DNA of 60,403 nt from Ruminococcus_G sp050944415 (lineage in GTDB: Bacteria; Bacillota; Clostridia; Lachnospirales; Lachnospiraceae), in NCBI GenBank assembly GCA_050944415.1, contig JBMNRA010000008.1, positions 1 to 60,403 on the forward strand. Direction: 5' to 3'. The notes beneath the pieces were generated by a model. The model did no database searches. It saw only the letters and a program-made list of their open reading frames with translations, and was not told the origin of the DNA. Both the position numbers and the translations under genes were made by a program. Of this stretch, positions 51,779 to 59,542 are shown piece after piece (within the stretch, counting starts at the first letter, position 1; each line of letters opens with the position of its first letter).

Positions 51779-53164
51779 ATGAGTGGAAAAAAACAGGAAA
51801 TCAATCTTGGTGAAGGAAATGTAGGAAAATTATTATTCCGCCTGGCGCTTCCGGCTATTACTGCCCAGATTATTAATCTGCTGTATAATCTGGTGGACCG
51901 GATTTACATTGGCCATCTGCCGGAAATCGGAGCATCGGCGTTGACAGGCGTAGGCGTAACACTGCCGGTAATCCTGGCAATTTCGGCTTTTGCTTATCTG
52001 TTCAGTACCGGGGGAGCGGCCAGGGCTTCCATTATGATGGGAAGAAAGAAAAAAGAAGAAGCGGAACGAATCATGGGGAACTGCGCAGCGGCTCTTATAG
52101 TGGCGGCTGTGGCGCTGACAGTCTTCTTCCAGATTTTTGGCAGGGATATCCTGATGATCTTCGGAGCCAGTGAAAATACGATCGGTTATGCCTGGGACTA
52201 TATGAAAATATATTCTCTGGGAACTATTTTCGTACAGATTGCCCTGGGACTGAATTATTTTATCAATGCCCAGGGATATACTATCACAGGCATGCTCAGT
52301 GTGGTTATTGGTGCTGGAACCAATATTGTATTGGATCCGATTTTGATGTTCGGTTTTGATATGGGAGTTCAGGGAGCCGCATTGGCGACCATTATTTCCC
52401 AGGGCCTTTCGGCTGTATGGATTATTGTTTTTTTATGTTCTCCGCGAAGCTTTTTAAAGCTGAAGCTCAGGAATTTTCGGATTGCCCCGGGAATTCTTGG
52501 CCCCTGTATTGCTCTGGGTGCCTCTCCCTTTGTGATGCAGTTTACGGAGAGCATTCTGAATATCTGCTTCAATGTATCTTTGAAGGCTTATGGCGGTGAT
52601 ATTGCAGTAGGAGTAATGGCAGTGCTGTCCAGTGTGATGCAGTTTGCCCTGCTTCCGATTATCGGCATGACCCAGGGTTCTCAGCCGATTGTCAGTTACA
52701 ATTACGGGGCGGGAAAAATGGATCGGGTGAAACAGGCTTTTTGGAGTCTTTTGAAAGCCAGTGTCGCTTATGCGGTGATTCTGTGGGCTCTGGCTCTTTT
52801 GTTTCCACAGATTTTTATGGGAATGTTTACGACAGATGCGCAATACATCGCCATGGGTACCTGGGCTATGCGTGTTTATACGGCAGGGATCTGTGTTATG
52901 GGAGTTCAGTATGCCTGTCAGCAGACTTTTGTAGCACTGGGGAATGCAAAAACCTCATTGCTTCTGGCGCTGCTTCGGAAAGTATTTTTGCTGATCCCTC
53001 TTATTTTTCTGCTGCCGCATATCCTTGTCAGTCATAAAGTGTTTGCGGTATTTCTGGCAGAACCGGTGGCAGACGTAGCTGCGGCTACTACTACAGCCAC
53101 TTTGTTTTTCCGGTATCTTAGAAAAATTATGACAGCCGGTAAAAAGGCGGGAGGCGAAAGATAA
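51779..53164 (+). CDS. MATE family efflux transporter
   Basis: 461 residues with twelve membrane helices in two MatE halves: KLLFRLALPAITAQIINLLYN in helix 1 and LLPIIGMTQGSQPIVSYNYGAG in the family loop after helix 7. These exporters use sodium or proton gradients to expel cationic drugs or metabolites. ATG 51767 is also in frame but sits directly against GAGGT; ATG 51779 is preferred, though with a weak site. Confidence 0.88.
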   Translation: MSGKKQEINLGEGNVGKLLFRLALPAITAQIINLLYNLVDRIYIGHLPEIGASALTGVGVTLPVILAISAFAYLFSTGGAARASIMMGRKKKEEAERIMGNCAAALIVAAVALTVFFQIFGRDILMIFGASENTIGYAWDYMKIYSLGTIFVQIALGLNYFINAQGYTITGMLSVVIGAGTNIVLDPILMFGFDMGVQGAALATIISQGLSAVWIIVFLCSPRSFLKLKLRNFRIAPGILGPCIALGASPFVMQFTESILNICFNVSLKAYGGDIAVGVMAVLSSVMQFALLPIIGMTQGSQPIVSYNYGAGKMDRVKQAFWSLLKASVAYAVILWALALLFPQIFMGMFTTDAQYIAMGTWAMRVYTAGICVMGVQYACQQTFVALGNAKTSLLLALLRKVFLLIPLIFLLPHILVSHKVFAVFLAEPVADVAAATTTATLFFRYLRKIMTAGKKAGGER

Positions 53165-53252
53165 TTTTCTCGCCGTTTACTTATAATTCCTCTGCTTTAT
53201 GGACAATTTATAAAATGTGTTCAGGAACGTTGCAGTACTTAAAATCTGATGA

Positions 53253-53280
53253 TTGAAATATAAAACAGGAGTATTATAAT
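53253..53280 (+). promoter_or_regulatory. Promoter of the cooC-like gene
   Basis: TTGAAA (53253-53258), 16-nt spacer, TATAAT (53275-53280), with about 55 nt of leader before the ribosome-binding site AAAGGAGG. The 178-nt gap after the MATE gene otherwise shows nothing. Confidence 0.7.
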
Positions 53281-53342
53281 AATCTTCAGATAAGGAATCA
53301 ACATATTGTTCATAAACATACGCACTGTAAAGGAGGAATGTT

Positions 53343-54113
53343 ATGGGACGCATTATCGCAGTCGCAGGAAAAGGCGGCGTTGGGAAAACGACACTGTGCG
53401 GTCTGCTGATTCAGTATCTTTGCGAAACCGGTAAAAAACCGGTACTGGCTGTGGATGCAGATGCCAATTCGAACCTGAATGAAGTTCTGGGGGTAGAAGC
53501 CGGCATTACCTTAGGAGAACTCCGTGAGGAGATCGAACGGGCCGGTGCCGATCCCAGATATCAGATTCCAGCGGGTATGACGAAGGCTTCTTATTTTGAC
53601 AGCCGCATGGCGGACGCGCTGACGGAAGAGAAAGATTATGATCTGATGATCATGGGGCGTTCCCAGGGGCAGGGCTGCTATTGTTTTGTCAACGGTATTG
53701 TCCAGACGCAGATACAGAAGCTGCAAAGCCATTATCCTTATATCGTTGTGGATAATGAAGCCGGCATGGAACATATCAGCAGAGGCATTTTACCTGCAAT
53801 GGAGATTGCGCTGCTGGTCAGTGACTGTTCCAGAAGAGGTGTCCAGGCGGCGGGCAGAATTGCAAGGCTGATGAAAGAACTGAATTTCAAACCTAAAAAA
53901 ACGGGACTGATTATCAACCGGGCACCGGAAGGAAAGCTGGAGGATGGAATTCTGGAAGAGGTGAAAATACAGGGGCTGGAACTTCTCGGAGTGGTGCCTC
54001 ATGATGAGCAGGTTTACCGTTTTGACTGTGACGGGAAACCAATTGTACAGTTGCCGGCAGATTCACCGGTACGGGATGCTTTAAGAAAGATTGTTGAAAA
54101 ACTTGGATTGTAA
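53343..54113 (+). CDS. cooC: CooC-like nickel-maturation ATPase (CODH accessory)
   Basis: 256 residues of the MinD/SIMIBI class. The deviant Walker A is GKGGVGKTT (residues 9-17) with signature Lys10. Asp38 and Asp40 follow in VDADANSN, and Cys112-Tyr-Cys114 (GCYCF) is the metal-binding CxC motif of CooC. CooC dimers use ATP to insert nickel into carbon monoxide dehydrogenase. No CODH gene is in the window, so it serves an enzyme elsewhere or a related nickel protein. It is followed 20 nt later by a small zinc-ribbon gene. Confidence 0.85.
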   Translation: MGRIIAVAGKGGVGKTTLCGLLIQYLCETGKKPVLAVDADANSNLNEVLGVEAGITLGELREEIERAGADPRYQIPAGMTKASYFDSRMADALTEEKDYDLMIMGRSQGQGCYCFVNGIVQTQIQKLQSHYPYIVVDNEAGMEHISRGILPAMEIALLVSDCSRRGVQAAGRIARLMKELNFKPKKTGLIINRAPEGKLEDGILEEVKIQGLELLGVVPHDEQVYRFDCDGKPIVQLPADSPVRDALRKIVEKLGL

Positions 54114-54133
54114 AAACAGAAAGGAGAAAGAAC

Positions 54134-54340
54134 ATGAGTGTATTAACAGGTTGTGAGGATGCAAGAAATATGAAAAAAATAGAGGAGATTACCTGTCCCG
54201 GATGTCATAAAGAAGGGGGGATTGAGGTAATCCTGAAGGAAGGCTGTACGGTGGGTGACAGCGTCTGTGATGCCTGTGGATATGTGATTCCGGAAGGAAC
54301 CAATCTGGAAGAATATCTCCACGAATCCGAGAATAAGTGA
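54134..54340 (+). CDS. Small zinc-ribbon protein downstream of cooC
   Basis: 68 residues with two cysteine pairs, CPGC (near residue 22) and CDAC (near 47), a likely zinc ribbon, and an acidic tail. I recognise no named family. AAAGGAG lies before ATG 54134. It shares a promoter and terminator with the cooC-like gene, so a linked role such as metal handling or protein interaction in maturation is plausible but unproven. Confidence 0.7.
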   Translation: MSVLTGCEDARNMKKIEEITCPGCHKEGGIEVILKEGCTVGDSVCDACGYVIPEGTNLEEYLHESENK

Positions 54341-54343
54341 TAG

Positions 54344-54396
54344 AAACAGGTCTGTTGAAAGGAGAATGATATACTCCCGAAAACAGACCTGTTTTT
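54344..54396 (+). terminator. Terminator of the cooC operon
   Basis: AAACAGGTCTGTT (54344-54356) pairs with AACAGACCTGTTT (54382-54394), enclosing a smaller GGAG/CTCC stem, and is followed by TTG. On the minus strand it may also stop TetR-gene transcripts. Confidence 0.75.
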
Positions 54397-54422
54397 GTTT
54401 ATATGATTTTGAGGCTTGCCCG

Positions 54423-55013
54423 TTACTTTATTCGTTCGTCCTGGATGAAAAAACTTTCCAGACCGGATCTGATAAACTGATCGATGGCGTCCTGAATTTT
54501 ACCCCAGTCCTGACAGTGGTTTTTCAGCATCCGCTTGTTGATGGCCATACAGCCGTTCATCTGGAAATAAAGGACTGCTTCTGCCTGTTCATAGGAGAGG
54601 AGACTGTTCTGCATCAGTTTGGTAATGAAGTCCTCTTTGGAAAGTTCGCAGATCCTGTCCAGCAGACGGGCGGATGCTGCATCATCAGAAAACAGAATCT
54701 GAAGCGTTGGGTCATCCTGCACCCTGTGGCAGAAATTATAGGCGCAGCTGCCATTTCGCGGACACACTACATGGTCATATACAGGGGTAGTGTTCTGAAT
54801 GGAAGTATCAATGATATCATCCAACACATCATCCAGATCATAATAATGCAGATAGAAGGTTCCGCGATTGATTTCAGACAGACGGCAGACTTCGGTGACT
54901 GTAATCTTTGGAAAGCTTTTTTTTCGCATGAGGGACAGCAGCGAGTCCCGGATAACTTTACAGGTATAGCGGGTGCGGCGGTCCGCATTGGATTTTTTGT
55001 CTTTATTTTTCAT
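54423..55013 (-). CDS. TetR family transcriptional regulator
   Basis: 196 residues. The N-terminal helix-turn-helix is plain: ITVTEVCRLSEINRGTFYLHYYDLDDVL near residues 35-65. The C-terminal ligand domain is unassigned and contains four cysteines (CPRNGSCAYNFC), which might allow redox or metal sensing. AGGA lies before ATG 55013. It is 21 nt from the MerR gene end, in the same direction, so it may be cotranscribed from the MerR promoter. Confidence 0.87.
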   Translation of the reverse strand: MKNKDKKSNADRRTRYTCKVIRDSLLSLMRKKSFPKITVTEVCRLSEINRGTFYLHYYDLDDVLDDIIDTSIQNTTPVYDHVVCPRNGSCAYNFCHRVQDDPTLQILFSDDAASARLLDRICELSKEDFITKLMQNSLLSYEQAEAVLYFQMNGCMAINKRMLKNHCQDWGKIQDAIDQFIRSGLESFFIQDERIK

Positions 55014-55034
55014 GAAAGGATTCCTCTTAAAAAA

Positions 55035-55475
55035 TTATGAATGGGAGCGGATATATAGGGATCTGATGTTTTCCGGAAGAGATTCCGGCATGTTTTCTGC
55101 GAAGGCTTCGTTTCCGTCTGACAGGGCTTTTGTATAATACCAGCATTTGAATTCGACCATATCGAGGGTTTTCTGAAGCTGGGAAATTTTATTTTCAATG
55201 GATTTTTTCTGATTTTGAAACATTTCAAGTCTCTGCTGATAGGTGGAAGCACCTTCACTGCACCAGATCATAAACTGTTTGATATCCTTAATCTCCATGC
55301 CGGATTTTTTCAGACATTCGATGACCCGCAGGGATTCCAGAGATTTCTCATCAAAGCGGCGGATTCCCGATTTTTCACGTTCCAGATCAGGAAGAAGTCC
55401 TTCTTTATCATAGTAGCGAAGAGTCGATATAGGAAGATGAAACATTTTGGATACTTCTCCGATGGTGTAATACAT
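55035..55475 (-). CDS. MerR family transcriptional regulator
   Basis: 146 residues. The winged helix-turn-helix (YYTIGEVSKMFHLPISTLRYYDKEGLLP) fills residues 2-30, with the second wing to 70. A dimerising coiled coil spans about 75-118. There is one C-terminal cysteine region (KCWYY), no metal-binding CxxC loop as in mercury or copper sensors; it belongs to the AdhR/BltR-like group. ATG 55475 follows GGGAGGA by 6 nt. The divergent promoter at 55517 carries a MerR-type operator. Confidence 0.88.
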   Translation of the reverse strand: MYYTIGEVSKMFHLPISTLRYYDKEGLLPDLEREKSGIRRFDEKSLESLRVIECLKKSGMEIKDIKQFMIWCSEGASTYQQRLEMFQNQKKSIENKISQLQKTLDMVEFKCWYYTKALSDGNEAFAENMPESLPENIRSLYIRSHS

Positions 55476-55516
55476 AAACATTCCTCCCAGAATAATAAAT
55501 TTCACAGAAAAAACAC

Positions 55517-55547
55517 TTGACCTGAAGTCAGGTTTAGGTGATATGTT
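55517..55547 (+). promoter_or_regulatory. MerR-type promoter and operator
   Basis: TTGACC (55517-55522), an elongated 19-nt spacer, and TATGTT (55542-55547). The spacer holds the inverted repeat ACCTGA-AG-TCAGGT (55520-55533). Long spacers with a dyad are the hallmark of promoters activated by MerR proteins through DNA distortion. It reads towards the hydrolase and flavodoxin. Confidence 0.85.
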
Positions 55548-55605
55548 ATAAGCATATCAAAGATTATAAAATAAGTCAATAAAAATCAGGAAAGCAGGTG
55601 TAAGC

Positions 55606-56583
55606 ATGAGAGAAGAAAATCTGAGTATGACTCAGGAATGGGATAAGGTATTTCCAAAGAGTGATAAAGTGAATCATAAAAAAGTGACTTTTCATAACCG
55701 GTATGGTATTACACTGGCAGCCGACTTGTATGAACCGACTGGCAGTGAAGGAAAACTTCCGGCTCTGGCAGTGTGCGGTCCCTTCGGGGCGGTAAAAGAG
55801 CAGGCCTCCGGTTTGTATGCACAGACAATGGCGGAAAGAGGTTTTCTGACCATTGCTTTTGATCCTTCGTATACCGGTGAAAGCGGCGGAATACCCAGAT
55901 ATGTGGCTTCTCCTGATATCAATACAGAGGATTTTCAGGCAGCAGTGGATTTCCTGAGTGTCCAGGATAATGTAGATCCTGAAAAAATCGGTATTATCGG
56001 AATCTGCGGCTGGGGCGGTATGGCGCTGAACGCGGCGGCGATTGATACAAGGATCAAAGCAACGGTTGCTTCTACTATGTATGATATGACGCGTGTCAAT
56101 GCCAGGGGATATTTTGATGCTGAGGACAGTGAGGAAGCCAGGTATGAAAAAAGGAAGGCTCTTAACGCCCAGAGAACGGAAGATTACAGGACGGGAGAAT
56201 ATAAACTGGCCGGAGGCGTTGTGGATCCGCTGCCGGAGGATGCCCCCTTCTTTGTAAAGGATTATTACGATTATTATAAGACAGAACGCGGATATCATAA
56301 GCGGTCTCTCAATTCCAACAATGGATGGAATGTTACTTCATCCCTGTCTTTTTTAAATATGCCGATTCTGCAGTACAGTGATGAAATCCGCAGCGCAGTG
56401 CTGTTGATTCACGGAGATAAGGCTCATTCCTGCTATTTCAGCCGGGATGCCTATAAGAAGTTGAAAGGCGACAACAAAGAACTGATGATTATTCCGGGGG
56501 CAGTGCATACGGATTTATATGATCAGATGGATATTATACCCTTTGATAAGATAGAAGATTTTTTTAAAACATATTTGAAATAA
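55606..56583 (+). CDS. Alpha/beta hydrolase with cysteine nucleophile elbow
   Basis: 325 residues, YcjY/DLH-like branch. The nucleophile elbow is Gly132-Ile-Cys134-Gly-Trp-Gly137, with Cys rather than Ser. LLIHGDKAHS supplies the acid and GAVHTDLYD the histidine. The natural substrate is unknown; relatives hydrolyse small esters or lactones. AGCAGGTG lies before ATG 55606. It is under the MerR-type promoter and shares the transcript with a flavodoxin. Confidence 0.87.
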   Translation: MREENLSMTQEWDKVFPKSDKVNHKKVTFHNRYGITLAADLYEPTGSEGKLPALAVCGPFGAVKEQASGLYAQTMAERGFLTIAFDPSYTGESGGIPRYVASPDINTEDFQAAVDFLSVQDNVDPEKIGIIGICGWGGMALNAAAIDTRIKATVASTMYDMTRVNARGYFDAEDSEEARYEKRKALNAQRTEDYRTGEYKLAGGVVDPLPEDAPFFVKDYYDYYKTERGYHKRSLNSNNGWNVTSSLSFLNMPILQYSDEIRSAVLLIHGDKAHSCYFSRDAYKKLKGDNKELMIIPGAVHTDLYDQMDIIPFDKIEDFFKTYLK

Positions 56584-56599
56584 TAAGGAGGAAAAGGAT

Positions 56600-57079
56600 A
56601 TGAGTAAAAAACTAGTTGCTTATTTCAGTGCCAGCGGAGTGACAGCCAGACTGGCGAAGACGCTGGCTTCAGCGGTAGGTGCAGATCTGCATGAAATTCT
56701 GCCCCAGCAGCCCTATACGAAAGAGGATCTGGACTGGACCGATAAAAAGAGCCGCAGCAGTATAGAGATGGGAGACAAGTCTTTCCGTCCGCCTGTTGCC
56801 AACAAGGTGGAAAACATGGATCAGTACGATGTGATATATGTGGGATTTCCAATCTGGTGGTACGTTGCTCCTACTATTATCAATACTTTCCTGGAACAGT
56901 ATGATTTAAAAGGGAAAACTATTGTTCCGTTTGCAACCTCCGGCTCAAGTGGTATGGGACGGACGAATGAAGGACTGAAAGATTCCTGCAAAGGCGCTCT
57001 GCTGAAGGAAGGCAGACGGTTTTCCGCAGGTACAGATGCAGATGAATTGAAAAAATGGTCTGAGAGTCTGGGACTTTAA
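56600..57079 (+). CDS. Flavodoxin
   Basis: 159 residues. The FMN phosphate loop is YFSASGVTARLAK near residues 8-20; YDVIYVGFPIWWYVAPTIINTFL near 75-98 and PFATSGSSGMG near 112 are typical of the Flavodoxin_4/NAD(P)H-quinone-like group. The protein carries electrons or reduces quinones and aldehydes with a partner. AAGGAGGAAAAGGA precedes ATG 56600. Its induction with the hydrolase suggests detoxification of a reactive electrophile (inference). Confidence 0.9.
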   Translation: MSKKLVAYFSASGVTARLAKTLASAVGADLHEILPQQPYTKEDLDWTDKKSRSSIEMGDKSFRPPVANKVENMDQYDVIYVGFPIWWYVAPTIINTFLEQYDLKGKTIVPFATSGSSGMGRTNEGLKDSCKGALLKEGRRFSAGTDADELKKWSESLGL

Positions 57080-57110
57080 GAAGAAAAGGCTGTCGTATCC
57101 CGAAGTTTTG

Positions 57111-57173
57111 ATATGCTCCCTTCTAGGCAGACAAGCGAAATAATACAAACTTGTCACTTAGAAGGGAGCATAT
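57111..57173. repeat. Long palindromic element after the flavodoxin gene
   Basis: ATATGCTCCCTTCTA (57111-57125) and TAGAAGGGAGCATAT (57159-57173) are perfect 15-nt inverted repeats; inside, ACAAG (57131-57135) pairs with CTTGT (57150-57154). The 63-nt structure directly abuts the intron relic and may be the flavodoxin terminator, the end of a mobile element or a small dispersed repeat. There is no T-tract in either direction. Confidence 0.7.
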
Positions 57174-57624
57174 TCTTACGGAATTACCTTACCCACGGGT
57201 TCAGGAAACTATGTCGTATCTGTGGAATGAGCGAGGGAGCCTGTGCAATAGGAGTCTTTAGTACGACAAGGAAAGGAAAAATGGGCAGATGAGTACAGGA
57301 TACAGAAAACAGAGAAAGCTGCCTGCAAAGAGATAGCGCGGAACGGAAAGGGACAGTGCAGAGCCGGATATCCTGAGTAAGATACCGGACGGGGAGATGT
57401 GCAAGCTTGGGCATTCCAACAGTGCATTCGCTATGCAGATGATCAATGCAGGGAACGAGGCGGCCAATTGGGCATTAAACAGAAAAAGACTGATAACCTG
57501 GGGCTTTTATGATTTAGCCGCAGCCTATCAGTCTGTGTACATCAACTATTGAAGGCGCCGTATACGAGAACCGTACGCACGGTACCGTGAGGGGACGGGA
57601 GTCAGTCACCCCCGCTTACTCGAT
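57174..57624 (+). mobile_element. Degenerate group II intron, 3' part
   Basis: The 3' end is recognisable: a domain V-like hairpin (AGGCGCCGTATACGAG with CCGTACGCACGGTACCG, 57553-57588) and a domain VI stem ending in TTACTCGAT (about 57589-57624). Directly before it an open frame ends at 57552 with KRLITWGFYDLAAAYQSV, resembling the C-terminal end of an intron reverse transcriptase/maturase. The catalytic reverse transcriptase domains and a clear 5' end (GTGYG) are missing, so the element is dead or was truncated internally. Minus-strand ORFs here are not genes. Confidence 0.7.
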
Positions 57625-57625
57625 T

Positions 57626-58144
57626 TCAGGACATGAGTTCTTTCATGATATGCTCATAGATTTCCTGACTTTTCTTTGGCCAGTTGTTGCAGAGAGTTTT
57701 TGCCAGTGCCTCCTCCGGGACGGAAAGATTCAGGTCTATGGCAATGCTTTCTCCCTCTTTTACCTGACAGTGAACGTCATATTCGTTTCTGCCGGTAATT
57801 TTATAATAATCAGCCCAGACAGAAACTTCGTTGCGCATTTCATAGGAATGCTCTTCCAGATAGTGATGAATGTCGTCCTTGATAGCTTCCGGTATCTGAT
57901 GTTCAAAATAGTCCAGTGTCTGCCGGCCTTCCGCAGTCATATGGTAACGGGAAGAGTTACGGATTACTTCCACATCCAGCAGTTTCGCATCCAGCATTTC
58001 ATTGATGGCCTGCTGCAGATGAAAATAGTTGGTATACTCCTGACCCAGTATAAAATCAGACAGCTGAGCGTTTGTAAGGGGAAAAGTTACTTTGTTCAGC
58101 ATATATAAAATAATCAGTTTATATAAAGTTAAAGATTCAGCCAT
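57626..58144 (-). CDS. DUF4364 family protein
   Basis: 172 residues, MAESLTLYKLIILYMLNKVT start, then a winged-helix-like N-terminal half (TNAQLSDFILGQEYTNYF) that resembles PadR-type DNA-binding domains, and a beta-rich C-terminal half. The family is common in Clostridia; function unknown, possibly regulatory. The intron relic lies immediately beyond its stop codon, so the natural 3' region was displaced. It starts 3 nt after the stop of the radical SAM gene. Confidence 0.87.
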   Translation of the reverse strand: MAESLTLYKLIILYMLNKVTFPLTNAQLSDFILGQEYTNYFHLQQAINEMLDAKLLDVEVIRNSSRYHMTAEGRQTLDYFEHQIPEAIKDDIHHYLEEHSYEMRNEVSVWADYYKITGRNEYDVHCQVKEGESIAIDLNLSVPEEALAKTLCNNWPKKSQEIYEHIMKELMS

Positions 58145-58147
58145 TTG

Positions 58148-59080
58148 TTATTCCTCCTGAGAATAATACAGACGTCCCTGCCATGTGTTTTCCTGCTTCA
58201 TACGGCGGTGAAGTTCATTTAAGACAGTGCGCTTGGCGCTGCTCCACAAAGGAGCGATCAGCTGATCTTTGGGGCCATCGCCGGTCAGCCGGTGTATGAC
58301 AACATCCGGGGACAGATGCTCCAGGCAGGAAATGAGCAAAGAAAGGTAGGAGTCCATGGTTAGAGTATGAAACAGTCCCTTTTCATAATCTGCGGCAAGA
58401 TCTGTTCCTTTCAGTACATGGAGTAGCTGCAGTTTAATTCCCTGAATGTGGCAGTTGTTGAGGTACTCTATGGTTTGAAGAACACGCTGTCTGTCTTCGC
58501 CGGGGAGTCCCAGAATTGTGTGCACAATGATATCCAGATTTCTGGCATGGAGTCCATCCACTGCAGACTCGAAACAGTTAAGATCATATCCTCTGCGGAT
58601 ATACCTGGCTGTGTCGTCGTGGATAGTCTGCAGTCCCAGTTCTACCCATACCGGTTTTATGCGGTTTAAGGATGCCAGAAGGTCAAGAATATCCTCTCCC
58701 AGACAATCCGGACGGGTTCCTATGGATATGGCCACAATATCGGGATGACAGATGGCTTCGTGAAAAATGGAATCCAGATAAGGGAGAGGAGCATAAGTAT
58801 TGGTAAAAGCCTGAAAATAGGCGATGAATTTCTGCACAGGCCTTTTACCGGAAATCAGTTTTTTCTGATTTTCAATCTGTTGCGTAATGGAAAGGCGGCT
58901 GTCACCGGCAAAGTCCCCGGAGCCTCCGCGGCTGCAGAAAATACAGCCCCGGGTGTCCAGTGTTCCATCCCGGTTGGGGCAGGTCATACCGCCGTTTAAA
59001 GACAGTTTATACACTTTTTCATGAAAAGTTTCCTGCAGCATGGCATGAAATGAGTAATAAGGTTTGTCAAGCCATTTCAT
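58148..59080 (-). CDS. Radical SAM protein, TIGR01212/YhcC family
   Basis: 310 residues. Cluster cysteines are Cys34, Cys46 and Cys49 in CPNRDGTLDTRGCIFC, a spacing larger than the usual CxxxCxxC but characteristic of this family. The barrel continues with SIGTRPDCLGEDIL and VWVELGLQTIHDDT. The exact reaction is not established for the family. It lies 9 nt after the YerC-like gene and 3 nt before DUF4364. Confidence 0.88.
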   Translation of the reverse strand: MKWLDKPYYSFHAMLQETFHEKVYKLSLNGGMTCPNRDGTLDTRGCIFCSRGGSGDFAGDSRLSITQQIENQKKLISGKRPVQKFIAYFQAFTNTYAPLPYLDSIFHEAICHPDIVAISIGTRPDCLGEDILDLLASLNRIKPVWVELGLQTIHDDTARYIRRGYDLNCFESAVDGLHARNLDIIVHTILGLPGEDRQRVLQTIEYLNNCHIQGIKLQLLHVLKGTDLAADYEKGLFHTLTMDSYLSLLISCLEHLSPDVVIHRLTGDGPKDQLIAPLWSSAKRTVLNELHRRMKQENTWQGRLYYSQEE

Positions 59081-59089
59081 ATTATACTC

Positions 59090-59380
59090 CTATTTTATAT
59101 TCAGCCGTTCGAAAACCATTTCATAACCGTCATTTCCGTAGGTAAGAGAACGATTGACACGGCTGATGGTAGCGGTGGAAGCGCCGGTTTTTTCGGAGAT
59201 TTCCAGATATGTTTTTTTCTGGCGCAGCATCTTGGCAACTTCAAAACGCTGGGACAGAGAAAGAAGCTCATTAATCGTACAGACATCTTCGAAAAATGTA
59301 TAGCACTCATCTTTGCTTTTTAAACTCAAAATAGCGTCAAACAACTGATCTACGGCATCAGTATGAATTGTTTTACCCAT
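59090..59380 (-). CDS. YerC/YecD family TrpR-related protein
   Basis: 96 residues with a TrpR-like helix-turn-helix: SLSQRFEVAKMLRQKKTYLE then ISEKTGASTATISRVNRSL near residues 58-78. Similar proteins in Gram-positive bacteria are small DNA-binding regulators with unknown ligand. The minus-strand operon runs through the radical SAM and DUF4364 genes, and an inverted repeat flanks its promoter. AAGGAGT lies before ATG 59380. Confidence 0.9.
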   Translation of the reverse strand: MGKTIHTDAVDQLFDAILSLKSKDECYTFFEDVCTINELLSLSQRFEVAKMLRQKKTYLEISEKTGASTATISRVNRSLTYGNDGYEMVFERLNIK

Positions 59381-59392
59381 AAGTTATACTCC

Positions 59393-59449
59393 TTAAAGTG
59401 TTGTTGACAGGTTCCCATATATTTTAACACTTTAAAATTTTGCTGTAAA
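59393..59449 (-). promoter_or_regulatory. Promoter of the YerC-like gene with flanking dyad
   Basis: On the minus strand TTTACA (59449-59444), 17-nt spacer, TAAAAT (59426-59421). The half-sites TTAAAGTGTT (59393-59402) and AACACTTTAA (59426-59435) are perfect inverted repeats 23 nt apart; one overlaps the promoter, consistent with autoregulation by the TrpR-like product. Confidence 0.5.
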
Positions 59450-59506
59450 GAACCGACAATCAGATAGAGAGAAGATTTTCTCCCTGTTTTCCGCCGCGAT
59501 AACCCT

Positions 59507-59542
59507 AAAAAATAGACCGTGCTGCTGCACAGTCTATTTTTT
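59507..59542. terminator. Terminator at the end of the DUF1836 gene
   Basis: AAAAAATAGAC (59507-59517) and GTCTATTTTTT (59532-59542) form a symmetric stem with an inner GTGC/GCAC pairing. It overlaps the DUF1836 stop codon and works on either strand by its A/T tracts. Confidence 0.85.

Noticed and set aside
57184..57467. Three overlapping minus-strand ORFs of about 70 codons
   Set aside because: They sit in the group II intron relic, lack ribosome-binding sites and are low-complexity; such frames are often annotated wrongly as hypothetical proteins.
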